From Akkermansiaceae bacterium (GTDB taxonomy: Bacteria > Verrucomicrobiota > Verrucomicrobiia > Verrucomicrobiales > Akkermansiaceae), in the NCBI GenBank assembly GCA_023301545.1, contig JALZUI010000010.1, forward strand, positions 1-8,494: a stretch of 8,494 nucleotides of DNA, written 5' to 3'. The notes beneath the pieces are model-generated. The model searched no databases, had not been told where the DNA came from, and saw nothing but the letters and a program-made list of their open reading frames with translations. This document shows, in pieces, positions 1-6,437 of this stretch. Position numbers and translations under genes: made by a program. How positions within the stretch are numbered: the stretch's first letter is position 1; each line of letters starts with the position of its first letter.

Positions 1-4
1 TTCA

Positions 5-21
5 GCAACTTGGTGTGTTGC
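5..21 (-). other. Small inverted repeat (hairpin) at the start of the leftward transcript
   Basis: GCAAC at 5-9 is the exact reverse complement of GTTGC at 17-21, giving a 5-bp stem with a 7-base loop. It falls at or just after the predicted start site (about position 23) of the leftward promoter at 60-30. It would therefore sit at the extreme 5' end of that mRNA, where short stems can protect against decay or take part in leader regulation. A 5-bp stem can occur by chance, so the role is uncertain. Confidence 0.25.
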
Positions 22-29
22 GGGGCGCA

Positions 30-60
30 AATATAGACACCACTTTTCCGCACAAGTCAA
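30..60 (-). promoter_or_regulatory. Sigma70-type promoter facing left, out of the window
   Basis: Read on the minus strand, TTGACT (60-55, five of six to consensus) is followed after 19 bases by TATATT (35-30, five of six). Shifting the -10 to TCTATA gives a 17-base spacer. The bases just after the -10 (TGCGCCCCGC) form a very GC-rich discriminator, which is typical of stringently controlled promoters of stable RNA and translation genes. The gene it serves lies left of the window and cannot be named. The motif match is seen directly; the regulation is inference. Confidence 0.55.
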
Positions 61-124
61 CCCTATTTCGCTAGTTTTTTGAAAAGTTTTGTGACCTCTC
101 CTCAATCTCGCACCTAAGACCATA

Positions 125-153
125 TAAACACTAGGGTTTTCGCTGTGTAGAAT
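125..153 (+). promoter_or_regulatory. Candidate promoter for pepP
   Basis: TAAACA (125-130, four of six to TTGACA) lies 17 bases before TAGAAT (148-153, five of six to TATAAT). A start near position 160 would give a leader of about 59 bases before the pepP ATG at 219. It is the best match I found in the 218-bp upstream region, though TATAAA at 123-128 also resembles a -10 but lacks a -35 partner. Nothing else in this non-coding stretch is recognisable. Confidence 0.3.
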
Positions 154-218
154 CTTGGGAAATACGCTTTCCTGAATTCACCATAGACAGCTGGGGGGCT
201 CTTATTCATATTTCTGCA

Positions 219-1505
219 ATGCGAATCCCCCCTCCGCCAGCAGACCTTTTTAGTGAAAACAGAGCAAGACTCAGCCAATTGCTACCTAGCAAAAGCTTAG
301 CTGCAATCACTTCTAACCTAGAGAGCCCTACTAATGCGGACGAATGTCATCCCTATAAGCAGAACTCTAACCTCTATTACCTAACAGGAATGATGCAGAA
401 CCAAACCTCCTTGATTTTGTTCCCCGAGGCCGTGAAAGCCGAAGAGCGTGAAATCCTGTTCATTCAAAAAAGCGATGCCATGACTGTCACCTGGGAAGGT
501 CATAAACTCTCAATCGAAGAAGCTAAGCAACGTACGGGCGTATCGAATATTAAGTTTGCAGAGGAGTTTGAAGCTACGTTCCGTCAATTAGCGGCGGAAG
601 CGGAGACTCTCGCATTCGAAACGAATGAGCACCCTCGCTTGAGTTCTGACGCCGTCTCAGGAAACGATCTCTTAATTGCTAAAGCTAAGGAATGGTTCCC
701 TCTTCACACTTACTCCCGCCTCTACCCTATTCTAACGAACCTGCGCATGATTAAGAGCGAGGAGGAGGTTGCGCTCATTTCCAAAGCTTGGGAGCTGACT
801 GAAGCGGGCTTTAGACGGACGCTAGAATTTACACAACCTGGTGTAGGCGAGTGGGAGATCGAGGCAGAATATATCCACGAGTTCACGAGGCGCGGATCAC
901 AAGGGTTCGCCTACAGTCCGATTGTTGCGAGCGGGGCGAATGCGTGTGTTCTACATTATACCGAAAACGATCAAATTTGCCAAGACGGGGACCTCCTCCT
1001 CATGGACGTTGCTGCTGAGTGGAATGGATGGAAATCAGACATGACACGCACTATTCCCGTAAATGGAAAGTTTAGCCCTCGGCAACGGGAAGTTTACGAG
1101 GCGGTTCTGCGAATTATGAAAGCAGCAGAGAGCATCCTACGACCAGGCATCTCAGTCGCCGATTACCAAAAGCTAGTGCAGCGAAAAACTGGGGAAGAGC
1201 TGGTTTCCCTAGGGCTCATTACCAACGCTGAACTAAACGCGGACGACTGGATAAACGCCGTACGGAGATACTTCATGCATGGAACCTCTCACCACTTAGG
1301 AATTGATGTCCACGATGTGACCCTTTCGAACGGGATCGTTCAAGAAGGAATGGTCTTCACGATCGAACCAGGAATCTACATTAAAGAGGAAGGGCTAGGA
1401 ATCCGACTAGAAGACAACTACTACATCGGCAAAAATGGAAATACAAACCTGAGCGCTACGGTTCCTATTGAGCCTGGCGAGATCGAGGCGCTGATGAACG
1501 CGTAA
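219..1505 (+). CDS. pepP: Xaa-Pro aminopeptidase (aminopeptidase P, M24B family)
   Basis: This cytosolic di-metal peptidase releases the N-terminal residue from peptides whose second residue is proline. At 428 aa it has the usual two-domain length. The N-terminal domain (about residues 1-170) begins with an AMP_N-like segment around residues 10-65, including NLYYLTG at 51-57. The C-terminal pita-bread domain carries all five expected metal ligands. These are D263 (in LLLMDVAAEW), D274 (in SDMTRT), H358 (in HGTSHHLGIDVHD), E383 (in TIEPGIYI) and E398 (in GIRLEDN). The accessory histidines H246, H354 and H365 are also present. There is no signal peptide. The ATG at 219 gives the full N-domain, but no Shine-Dalgarno precedes it; the G-run at 193-198 is too far away. 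The stop codon directly abuts the stop of the convergent acyltransferase gene. The family call is firm; substrate preference within M24B is inferred from the family. Confidence 0.95.
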   Translation: MRIPPPPADLFSENRARLSQLLPSKSLAAITSNLESPTNADECHPYKQNSNLYYLTGMMQNQTSLILFPEAVKAEEREILFIQKSDAMTVTWEGHKLSIEEAKQRTGVSNIKFAEEFEATFRQLAAEAETLAFETNEHPRLSSDAVSGNDLLIAKAKEWFPLHTYSRLYPILTNLRMIKSEEEVALISKAWELTEAGFRRTLEFTQPGVGEWEIEAEYIHEFTRRGSQGFAYSPIVASGANACVLHYTENDQICQDGDLLLMDVAAEWNGWKSDMTRTIPVNGKFSPRQREVYEAVLRIMKAAESILRPGISVADYQKLVQRKTGEELVSLGLITNAELNADDWINAVRRYFMHGTSHHLGIDVHDVTLSNGIVQEGMVFTIEPGIYIKEEGLGIRLEDNYYIGKNGNTNLSATVPIEPGEIEALMNA

Positions 1506-2117
1506 TTAGTCCTTTAACTCGCTGATTTTCGCCATAATCGTATCGGCTATTTCTTGGTACTGCTCTTTAGATTTCACGCGTCCTAAATCAGAAAAATCTA
1601 GGCGTTCTCCGAAGGTGATTTTTACCGGGGAGCGCTTTGGTTTCTTTTCATTCCGCGGCCAGGCTTCAAATGCGCCCTCTATGTAAACAGGTTGCACAAT
1701 AGCCTTACTCTTGGCCACAATCATTCCAATTCCTGCGGCGGCGGATTTGATTTCGCCATCCTGCGTCCGCGTTCCCTCTGGGAAGACGAGCACTCGATTC
1801 CCTTTCTTAACTTCGCCGATTATAGCTTTTAATGAAGCGAGGTCGGCCCCGCTTTGACTTATCGGGATCGCGTTCACCGCCTTGATCAGCTTCCCGAAAA
1901 CGCCCTTAAAGAGGGTGTCACGAGCCAAGAAATGAATCTGCCCCTTACAGGCAGCGGCAACTAATGGAGGATCTAAAAAGCTTTGGTGATTGGCAGCGAT
2001 GATCGTGCCACCTTCACCTGCTTTCACTAGGTTTTCAATTCCCTCAACCTTCAGCGAAAACATGACCTTACCTGTTAGTCTAGCAAGGGTTACACAGAGC
2101 CAGTATAGAATATTCAT
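1506..2117 (-). CDS. plsC: 1-acyl-sn-glycerol-3-phosphate acyltransferase (PlsC/LPLAT family)
   Basis: Members of this family acylate lysophosphatidic acid to phosphatidic acid at the inner membrane during phospholipid synthesis. The protein has 203 aa, typical of short bacterial PlsC forms. A hydrophobic N-terminal stretch (about residues 3-20) probably anchors it in the membrane. Block I, the HX4D catalytic motif, is NHQSFLDP with H44 and D49. Block III is FPEGTRT at 112-118, which binds the glycerol phosphate. Block IV resembles PVYIEGA at 143-149. The gene starts 37 bases downstream of the TerC-family gene in the same direction, so the two are probably co-transcribed. There is no Shine-Dalgarno before the ATG at 2117. 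Genomes often carry several LPLAT paralogues, so the exact acyl acceptor is not certain; lyso-phosphatidic acid is the default. Confidence 0.85.
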   Translation of the reverse strand: MNILYWLCVTLARLTGKVMFSLKVEGIENLVKAGEGGTIIAANHQSFLDPPLVAAACKGQIHFLARDTLFKGVFGKLIKAVNAIPISQSGADLASLKAIIGEVKKGNRVLVFPEGTRTQDGEIKSAAAGIGMIVAKSKAIVQPVYIEGAFEAWPRNEKKPKRSPVKITFGERLDFSDLGRVKSKEQYQEIADTIMAKISELKD

Positions 2118-2153
2118 CGCTGCTTTTTTAAAGGTTCAAATTACGATTCAGGC

Positions 2154-2978
2154 TCAATGAGCTTCGCTATCGGAATCTTTTTTAGCCAGACCTGCATTCT
2201 CTGCTAACTCCGCTTTTTCCACGAGGCGGTCTTGCTTTTTCATAAGGTTTTTAGTATAGCGACCTTGAACGATCTCGATGATAAAGAGTACTGCAATAAC
2301 GAAGTAGAAGGTTGTCTTAGTCATAGCATGAACTTCATTCCCAAAGAACGAAATGTGAGCCTTGTGCGCGCCTTCGGAGACGAGAAGAATCCCGACAATG
2401 AATAGAATGAAGAGACCAACAACCTCATACATTCGGTTTTTCTTAAGGAAGTTCGTAACGGCATCGGCAAGTACGATCATGAGGATTCCGCTGATGACGA
2501 TTGCGGTCGCCATAACGTAATAATTCTCTGAAATTGCCATCGCGCTAAGAATTGAATCAAAGGAGAAAACGAGGTTCATCATTACAATAGAGGTAATGAT
2601 CAAGCCAACTGAGCCCGCCTTTTTCTGTCCGTGATGCGAAGGATCATAGGTCATCATGTGGAGAATTTCTTTACTAGCGGTGTAGAGGATGAACACTCCA
2701 CCAATGAGGGTAATCAAGGCCTCTCCAGAAAGGGCGATGCCAAAGGCGTCGCTCTTGAACGTCCAGAACGGGGCGGTAACCATCTCCACCAGCTTCAGGA
2801 TGACGAAAAGCAAGACTAGACGAAGTCCAACTGCTACAGAGATTCCCATCAAGCGAACAAATTTTTGTTTCTCCTCAGGAGCCCGCTTAGATTCTAGCGA
2901 GATATAAAGTAAATTATCGAATCCAAGAACGGCCTGCAAGAGCAGGAGCATAAAGAAGTCTAGTAGGTGTTGTGCCAT
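2154..2978 (-). CDS. TerC-family integral membrane protein (probable metal-ion exporter)
   Basis: This 274-aa inner-membrane protein has about seven predicted helices, near residues 5-27, 46-67, 84-102, 125-147, 153-176, 184-201 and 222-237. Two membrane-embedded acidic motifs mark the TerC family. The first is LGFDNLLYISL (D21, N22) in helix 1, and the second is VFSFDSILSAMA (D141) in helix 4. In characterised relatives such as Alx and YkoY/MeeF these residues belong to manganese export, often to metallate secreted enzymes. Tellurite resistance is the historical label and is not implied here. The last ~35 residues form a charged, soluble tail rich in Lys, Glu and Asp. The gene lies 80 bp downstream of the DUF2721 gene and 37 bases before plsC, all leftward. 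I looked for a yybP-ykoY manganese riboswitch upstream and saw none. The family is firm; the ion is inferred. Confidence 0.88.
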   Translation of the reverse strand: MAQHLLDFFMLLLLQAVLGFDNLLYISLESKRAPEEKQKFVRLMGISVAVGLRLVLLFVILKLVEMVTAPFWTFKSDAFGIALSGEALITLIGGVFILYTASKEILHMMTYDPSHHGQKKAGSVGLIITSIVMMNLVFSFDSILSAMAISENYYVMATAIVISGILMIVLADAVTNFLKKNRMYEVVGLFILFIVGILLVSEGAHKAHISFFGNEVHAMTKTTFYFVIAVLFIIEIVQGRYTKNLMKKQDRLVEKAELAENAGLAKKDSDSEAH

Positions 2979-3058
2979 AATATCATACTCTAATCACATT
3001 AATTGGCCTCATTCCAAGTAAAAATTTCATTAGGCTACAAACTCGTTCCGCTTCTCGC

Positions 3059-3544
3059 TCAAACTACTTTTGCTTTTTTTTCCCTTTTTTCCTGCTCCAG
3101 ATCCTGTTCTAGCGCGTTTAGAACGAGATTGAGAGCCCTCCCTGACATTCCAATTTCAACGGCTAAACAGAGCAAGGAAGCGACCATCATACCAAGAGCG
3201 GCGACCAAAAGCCCTCCTGCGATTTCAGCACTGCCTAAGATTCGGACTAACATACCTGTCACTGAACTCAGCAGGGACAAGGCGCCCAGAAACTGCATTA
3301 AGCGAATCAAACGCAAACGGGTTCGTAAGTTCATGATTTGGCTGATAATCAGTTGATCATGGTCACCTAGCCAGTCTGTATGGAGTTTACGAATAAGGGC
3401 GGAGAGGTGCAGAAAACGGTTCGTGTAGGAAAGAAAGAGTAAACTGACTGCCGGGAAAAGAAGAGCGAAGGTTGAAACAGGAAGGTCCATATCGGCACTA
3501 TAAGCTATTGTACGAACGTTGTCAGTGAGAATTTCAGGTTGCAT
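3059..3544 (-). CDS. DUF2721-family small membrane protein, function unknown
   Basis: The protein has 161 aa and three predicted transmembrane helices, at about residues 23-41, 82-104 and 107-129. The sequence fits the DUF2721 pattern as I recall it. Helix 1 ends in SYTNRF (39-44) and is followed by LSALIRKLH, then a basic, arginine-rich cytosolic loop (about 55-82). After helix 3 come EIGMSGRALNL and a highly charged tail (about 146-161, EQEKREKKAK), so both loop and tail probably face the cytosol. No catalytic motif is visible and no biochemical role is established for the family. The TerC-family gene follows 80 bp downstream on the same strand, so co-transcription is possible but not shown. 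The ATG at 3544 leaves only 28 bp to the divergent gene. An in-frame ATG at 3490 (residue 19), just before the first helix, is a credible alternative start giving 143 aa. Confidence 0.8.
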   Translation of the reverse strand: MQPEILTDNVRTIAYSADMDLPVSTFALLFPAVSLLFLSYTNRFLHLSALIRKLHTDWLGDHDQLIISQIMNLRTRLRLIRLMQFLGALSLLSSVTGMLVRILGSAEIAGGLLVAALGMMVASLLCLAVEIGMSGRALNLVLNALEQDLEQEKREKKAKVV

Positions 3545-3572
3545 CCAATCACTGCGATGATACTGCTGAAGT

Positions 3573-4361
3573 ATGGAAAACTACACTGAAGCTGCCCAAG
3601 TAGCAGATATCCTCTCCCTCGGCACACACTGGATTTACGATCAAAACCTACTGAGTAAGACGTTCCCTGACGGGGTTTACGACCTCTGTGATCCCATGAG
3701 CTCTTACCACCCAAACCGCAAGGCTGGCGAGCACACGCACACAGGAGATCAGGTTCGCTTCCTCGCCGAATCAATAGCAACTAACAAGGGCTACGACCTA
3801 GCGCATTGGCGCACGACGTGGCTTGATAAAATGGCAAATTACGATGGTTACATCGATGGAGCAACCAAAGCGACGCTCTCATCTCAAGGCCAAGAACCGT
3901 CTAACTCTAATGAATTTGCAGTTGTGTCCAGAATCGCGCCCATCATTGACCTCGACCTTCCATTGGAAGAGGCCATAGCCGCGGCTCAATCACAGGCTTC
4001 ACTCACGCATGGAGGACCTGATATTCCTGAGGTGATCGAATTCTTTGTCCGCGTCATCTATCGCCTCAAGGCAGGATCAACGACTGCAACAGCGCTCTAT
4101 GATGAAGCCAGCACGCAAAACTACCCTAAACTAAATCCTAGCAAAGTTCTCTCCGAGATAGAAGAGGCGGATCCAGAAGACTTCCGATCCGTAGCGCAAC
4201 AATATGGCCAAGCTTGCAGCCTGGATGCCGCATTCCCTCTTACCCTTTACCTAGCGATTCACCACGGAGACGCGTTACCTGAGTGCCTAAGTAAAAACGC
4301 ACTTGCAGGGGGCGACAATACCGCCCGCGCAATGGTCTTAGCTATGCTTCTCTTTGCTTAG
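3573..4361 (+). CDS. ADP-ribosylglycohydrolase-family protein, divergent (J1-crystallin-like type)
   Basis: This family includes DraG and ARH3, all-helical enzymes that remove ADP-ribose from proteins using two magnesium ions, and non-enzymatic lens J1-crystallins. The 262-aa protein opens with ADILSLGTHWIYD (11-23), matching the family's first helix. The first metal motif, classically TDDT, is here THTGDQ (55-60) with only D59 acidic. The second, classically GDTD, is GGDNTARA (246-253) with D248 but no second aspartate. H146 lies in the conserved-looking SLTHGGPD. From memory, a THxGDQ and GGDxxAR pattern characterises a separate subgroup in some bacteria and algae, so these may be subgroup features rather than decay. 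The protein stops right after the last motif, lacking the extra C-terminal helices of most homologues. Its stop overlaps that of the convergent ABC-F gene. The fold is likely; catalytic activity and substrate are unknown. Confidence 0.78.
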   Translation: MENYTEAAQVADILSLGTHWIYDQNLLSKTFPDGVYDLCDPMSSYHPNRKAGEHTHTGDQVRFLAESIATNKGYDLAHWRTTWLDKMANYDGYIDGATKATLSSQGQEPSNSNEFAVVSRIAPIIDLDLPLEEAIAAAQSQASLTHGGPDIPEVIEFFVRVIYRLKAGSTTATALYDEASTQNYPKLNPSKVLSEIEEADPEDFRSVAQQYGQACSLDAAFPLTLYLAIHHGDALPECLSKNALAGGDNTARAMVLAMLLFA

Positions 4362-6355
4362 GCGCTTTCTAGTTCGGCATTTACCTGCTCGATCTTTTCA
4401 CTAATATCAGACCAGTTGGAGACGGCTTGCTCTAGCTTCTCACTGGCTGAATTATAAGCGATTGTAGCCTCCTGCATTTTCTTGCCATCAGCGATCGTCT
4501 CTGGAGAATTCATGAGGTCGGTTAAGGTTGCTTGAACTCCTTCGTGTTCAGCAATTTGCTCCTCCGCTGTCGTCAGTTCTTTTTCCAGAGGGGCGAGTTT
4601 ATCCTTTCTGATACGGCGCTGTTCTGCTTCGCGTTTACGCTGCTCTTTTCGGCTTCCTCCAGCTTTGCTACTATCAGCAACTCCGCTTGGGGCGGGCGCT
4701 TTTTTGGGAGAAGCTTTGGCTGCTGCTTTAGCGGCTGTTTTTTGCTCATCCTTCTTAGACAAGTAATAGCTAAGGTTCCCGTGATAGATAGTGGGCTTTT
4801 GCGCAGGTTGGAATTCGATCGTTCGTTCAGCCAGCGGATCAAGGAAATCTCGGTTGTGCGAAACAATTACGATCGTCCCTGGATAGTTTGCCAAAGCATT
4901 ACGGAGAACGGCCTGCGATTGCATATCCAAGTGGTTAGTCGGCTCATCCAGAATAAGGAAGTTAGCAGGCTTAACTAACATCCGGACAAGTGCTACCCGT
5001 GAGCGCTCTCCACCAGAGAGAATCCCGATCTTTTTGAAAACATCATCCCCTCTAAAGAGGAAACACCCTAGAATATTTCGTGACGAAGCAGAAGCCTCGC
5101 GCGTAGCGACCTCCTCCACTGTCTCGAGAACAGTCTTATCAGGGTCTAGTTCGTCAGCGTGGTTTTGCGAGAAAAAGGATGGAAGCACCTTTCCGCCGAG
5201 CTCAATCGTACCTGATGAAGGGTCCAGCTCATCCGTGATTAACTTACAGAAGGTAGATTTCCCCGCTCCATTAGGCCCTACAATCGCAATTTTTTCGCCC
5301 TTAGTAAATTCGAGATCAAAGGGAGGGAAAATTACTTTGTCTCCAAAGCTCTTAGAGGCTCCTTCCACCTTAACGACTGAATGCATAGAAGCTGGAGGAT
5401 CTGGGAAACGAAAATCCATGTAGACATCGTCATCCTCGATCTCGATAAGCTCCATTTTTTCAAGCTGTTTCAGTCGTGATTGAGCTTGGGACGCCTTGGA
5501 CGCCTTAGCTCGGAAACGGTTAATGAACTCCTTAGTTTTAGCGATTTCCTTTTGCTGAGAGGCATATTGCTTCTTAAGGATTTCCTTCCGGTGGGCGCTT
5601 TCCGTTTCGTAGAAAGAATAATTCCCCGCGTACTCCTCCGCACGTCCCTTAGCAAAGGCAATAGTACGAGTAGTCAACGTGTCGAGTAAGGCCCGGTCAT
5701 GCGAAATTAGAATAATCGCTCCAGGGTAGGCTCTGAGGTAGTTCTCCATCCAGATTTGAGTCTCGAAATCAAGGTGGTTAGTCGGCTCATCCAGAAGTAG
5801 AACCGCTGGTTTTTGGAGGAAAAGCTTGGCCATCGCAATCCGCATCTGCCACCCCCCAGAAAACTCCGCACAATCTCGATCCATGTCATCACCCTTAAAG
5901 CCGAGCCCCTTCAAAACCGACTCCACCTGAGGTTTAATTCGAGCAGGATCACTCTCCTCTAACTTAAATTCTAAATCCCCTAATTCTTCTAGGAGTGGCA
6001 TGTAACGATCGTCTTGGGGATCAAGTGACTCAAATTCCTCTGACTTTTCTTCGATTAGGCGCTGTAGCTCTTTAACTCCTGAAAAGGCCTTCATCGTTTC
6101 TTCAAAAAGAGAAATCCCTTTAATATGAATCCCTTCCTGAGGAAGGTAGCCAACTTCACAGCCCTTAGGCTTCACGATTTCTCCTCCGTTTTGCTGAATA
6201 ATACCCGCAATACATTTCATTAACGTCGATTTCCCTGCTCCATTATGCCCGGCAAAGGAAATTCGCTCCTTGGACTGCACCGCAAAAGAGAGGTCATCAA
6301 AGAGAACACGGGGACCAAACTCTACCCGTAAATTTTGTACTGCGATCATAGACAT
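4358..6355 (-). CDS. ABC-F family ATPase, YheS-like (ribosome-associated)
   Basis: This 665-aa soluble protein has tandem ATPase domains and no transmembrane segment, which is the ABC-F architecture. Domain 1 has Walker A GHNGAGKST (36-44), signature FSGGW (165-169), Walker B ending LLLDEP with E190, and H219 in ISHD. Domain 2 has GPNGAGKST (360-368), LSGGE (446-450), LILDEP with E471, and H500 in VSHN. The linker (about 238-308) contains the coiled-coil P-site interaction motif region, with FRAKASKASQAQSRLKQLEK resembling E. coli YheS. The C-terminal tail (about 535-665) is a Lys/Ala/Pro-rich segment followed by a coiled coil, also as in YheS. ABC-F proteins bind the ribosomal E site and relieve stalls; some give antibiotic protection, for which I see no specific sign. 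The ATG at 6355 lacks a Shine-Dalgarno, and an in-frame ATG two codons later is an alternative. It is divergent from rppH. Confidence 0.93.
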   Translation of the reverse strand: MSMIAVQNLRVEFGPRVLFDDLSFAVQSKERISFAGHNGAGKSTLMKCIAGIIQQNGGEIVKPKGCEVGYLPQEGIHIKGISLFEETMKAFSGVKELQRLIEEKSEEFESLDPQDDRYMPLLEELGDLEFKLEESDPARIKPQVESVLKGLGFKGDDMDRDCAEFSGGWQMRIAMAKLFLQKPAVLLLDEPTNHLDFETQIWMENYLRAYPGAIILISHDRALLDTLTTRTIAFAKGRAEEYAGNYSFYETESAHRKEILKKQYASQQKEIAKTKEFINRFRAKASKASQAQSRLKQLEKMELIEIEDDDVYMDFRFPDPPASMHSVVKVEGASKSFGDKVIFPPFDLEFTKGEKIAIVGPNGAGKSTFCKLITDELDPSSGTIELGGKVLPSFFSQNHADELDPDKTVLETVEEVATREASASSRNILGCFLFRGDDVFKKIGILSGGERSRVALVRMLVKPANFLILDEPTNHLDMQSQAVLRNALANYPGTIVIVSHNRDFLDPLAERTIEFQPAQKPTIYHGNLSYYLSKKDEQKTAAKAAAKASPKKAPAPSGVADSSKAGGSRKEQRKREAEQRRIRKDKLAPLEKELTTAEEQIAEHEGVQATLTDLMNSPETIADGKKMQEATIAYNSASEKLEQAVSNWSDISEKIEQVNAELESA
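4931..4953. repeat. 23-bp exact direct repeat, copy 1 (Walker B of ATPase domain 2)
   Basis: These 23 bases are identical to 5774-5796 and in the same reading frame. Both copies encode the LDEPTNHL Walker B/D-loop motif of the ABC-F gene. Protein conservation explains the shared residues, but the exact synonymous-codon identity over the whole stretch is more than it requires. The copies are 843 bp apart, exactly 281 codons. Confidence 0.85.
5774..5796. repeat. 23-bp exact direct repeat, copy 2 (Walker B of ATPase domain 1)
   Basis: This is the partner of the copy at 4931-4953, lying in the first ATPase domain of the same ABC-F gene and in the same orientation. It probably reflects conserved protein sequence, possibly with local gene conversion between the two domains. 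Confidence 0.85.
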
Positions 6356-6401
6356 AGGGTGTATTCATGTTTCCGCCCAATGATCAACATACATTTTCAA
6401 G

Positions 6402-6429
6402 TTGAGTTCGATAGCGAGGTTATTGTAAT
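6402..6429 (+). promoter_or_regulatory. Candidate promoter for rppH, giving a leaderless or near-leaderless mRNA
   Basis: TTGAGT (6402-6407, four of six to consensus) lies 16 bases before TGTAAT (6424-6429, five of six). Transcription starting the usual 6-8 bases after the -10 would begin at about 6436-6437, with the rppH ATG at 6438. This would leave almost no 5' leader, consistent with the absence of a Shine-Dalgarno next to the start. On the other strand TACAAT (6427-6422, five of six) overlaps the same site and could serve the divergent ABC-F gene, but it has no recognisable -35. Confidence 0.4.
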
Positions 6430-6437
6430 CTCTACGC

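Noticed and set aside
2979..3058. Possible yybP-ykoY manganese riboswitch upstream of the TerC-family gene
   Set aside because: The 80-base gap, read on the minus strand, lacks the conserved paired G-rich and CCCGAA-type loops and is too short for a complete aptamer plus expression platform.
3003..3356. 117-codon plus-strand open frame antisense to the DUF2721 gene
   Set aside because: It lies over a gene with a clear family match. Its translation is a low-complexity mix of Ser, Arg and Lys with no recognisable domain.
3505..3780. 91-codon minus-strand open frame across the divergent gap
   Set aside because: It overlaps the starts of both neighbouring genes in other frames and has no recognisable motif. 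It is best explained as a shadow frame.
4532..4978. 148-codon plus-strand open frame opposite the ABC-F C-terminal coiled coil
   Set aside because: Its Phe/Ser/Leu-rich translation is the expected antisense of a Lys/Glu/Ala-rich coiled coil and shows no family features.
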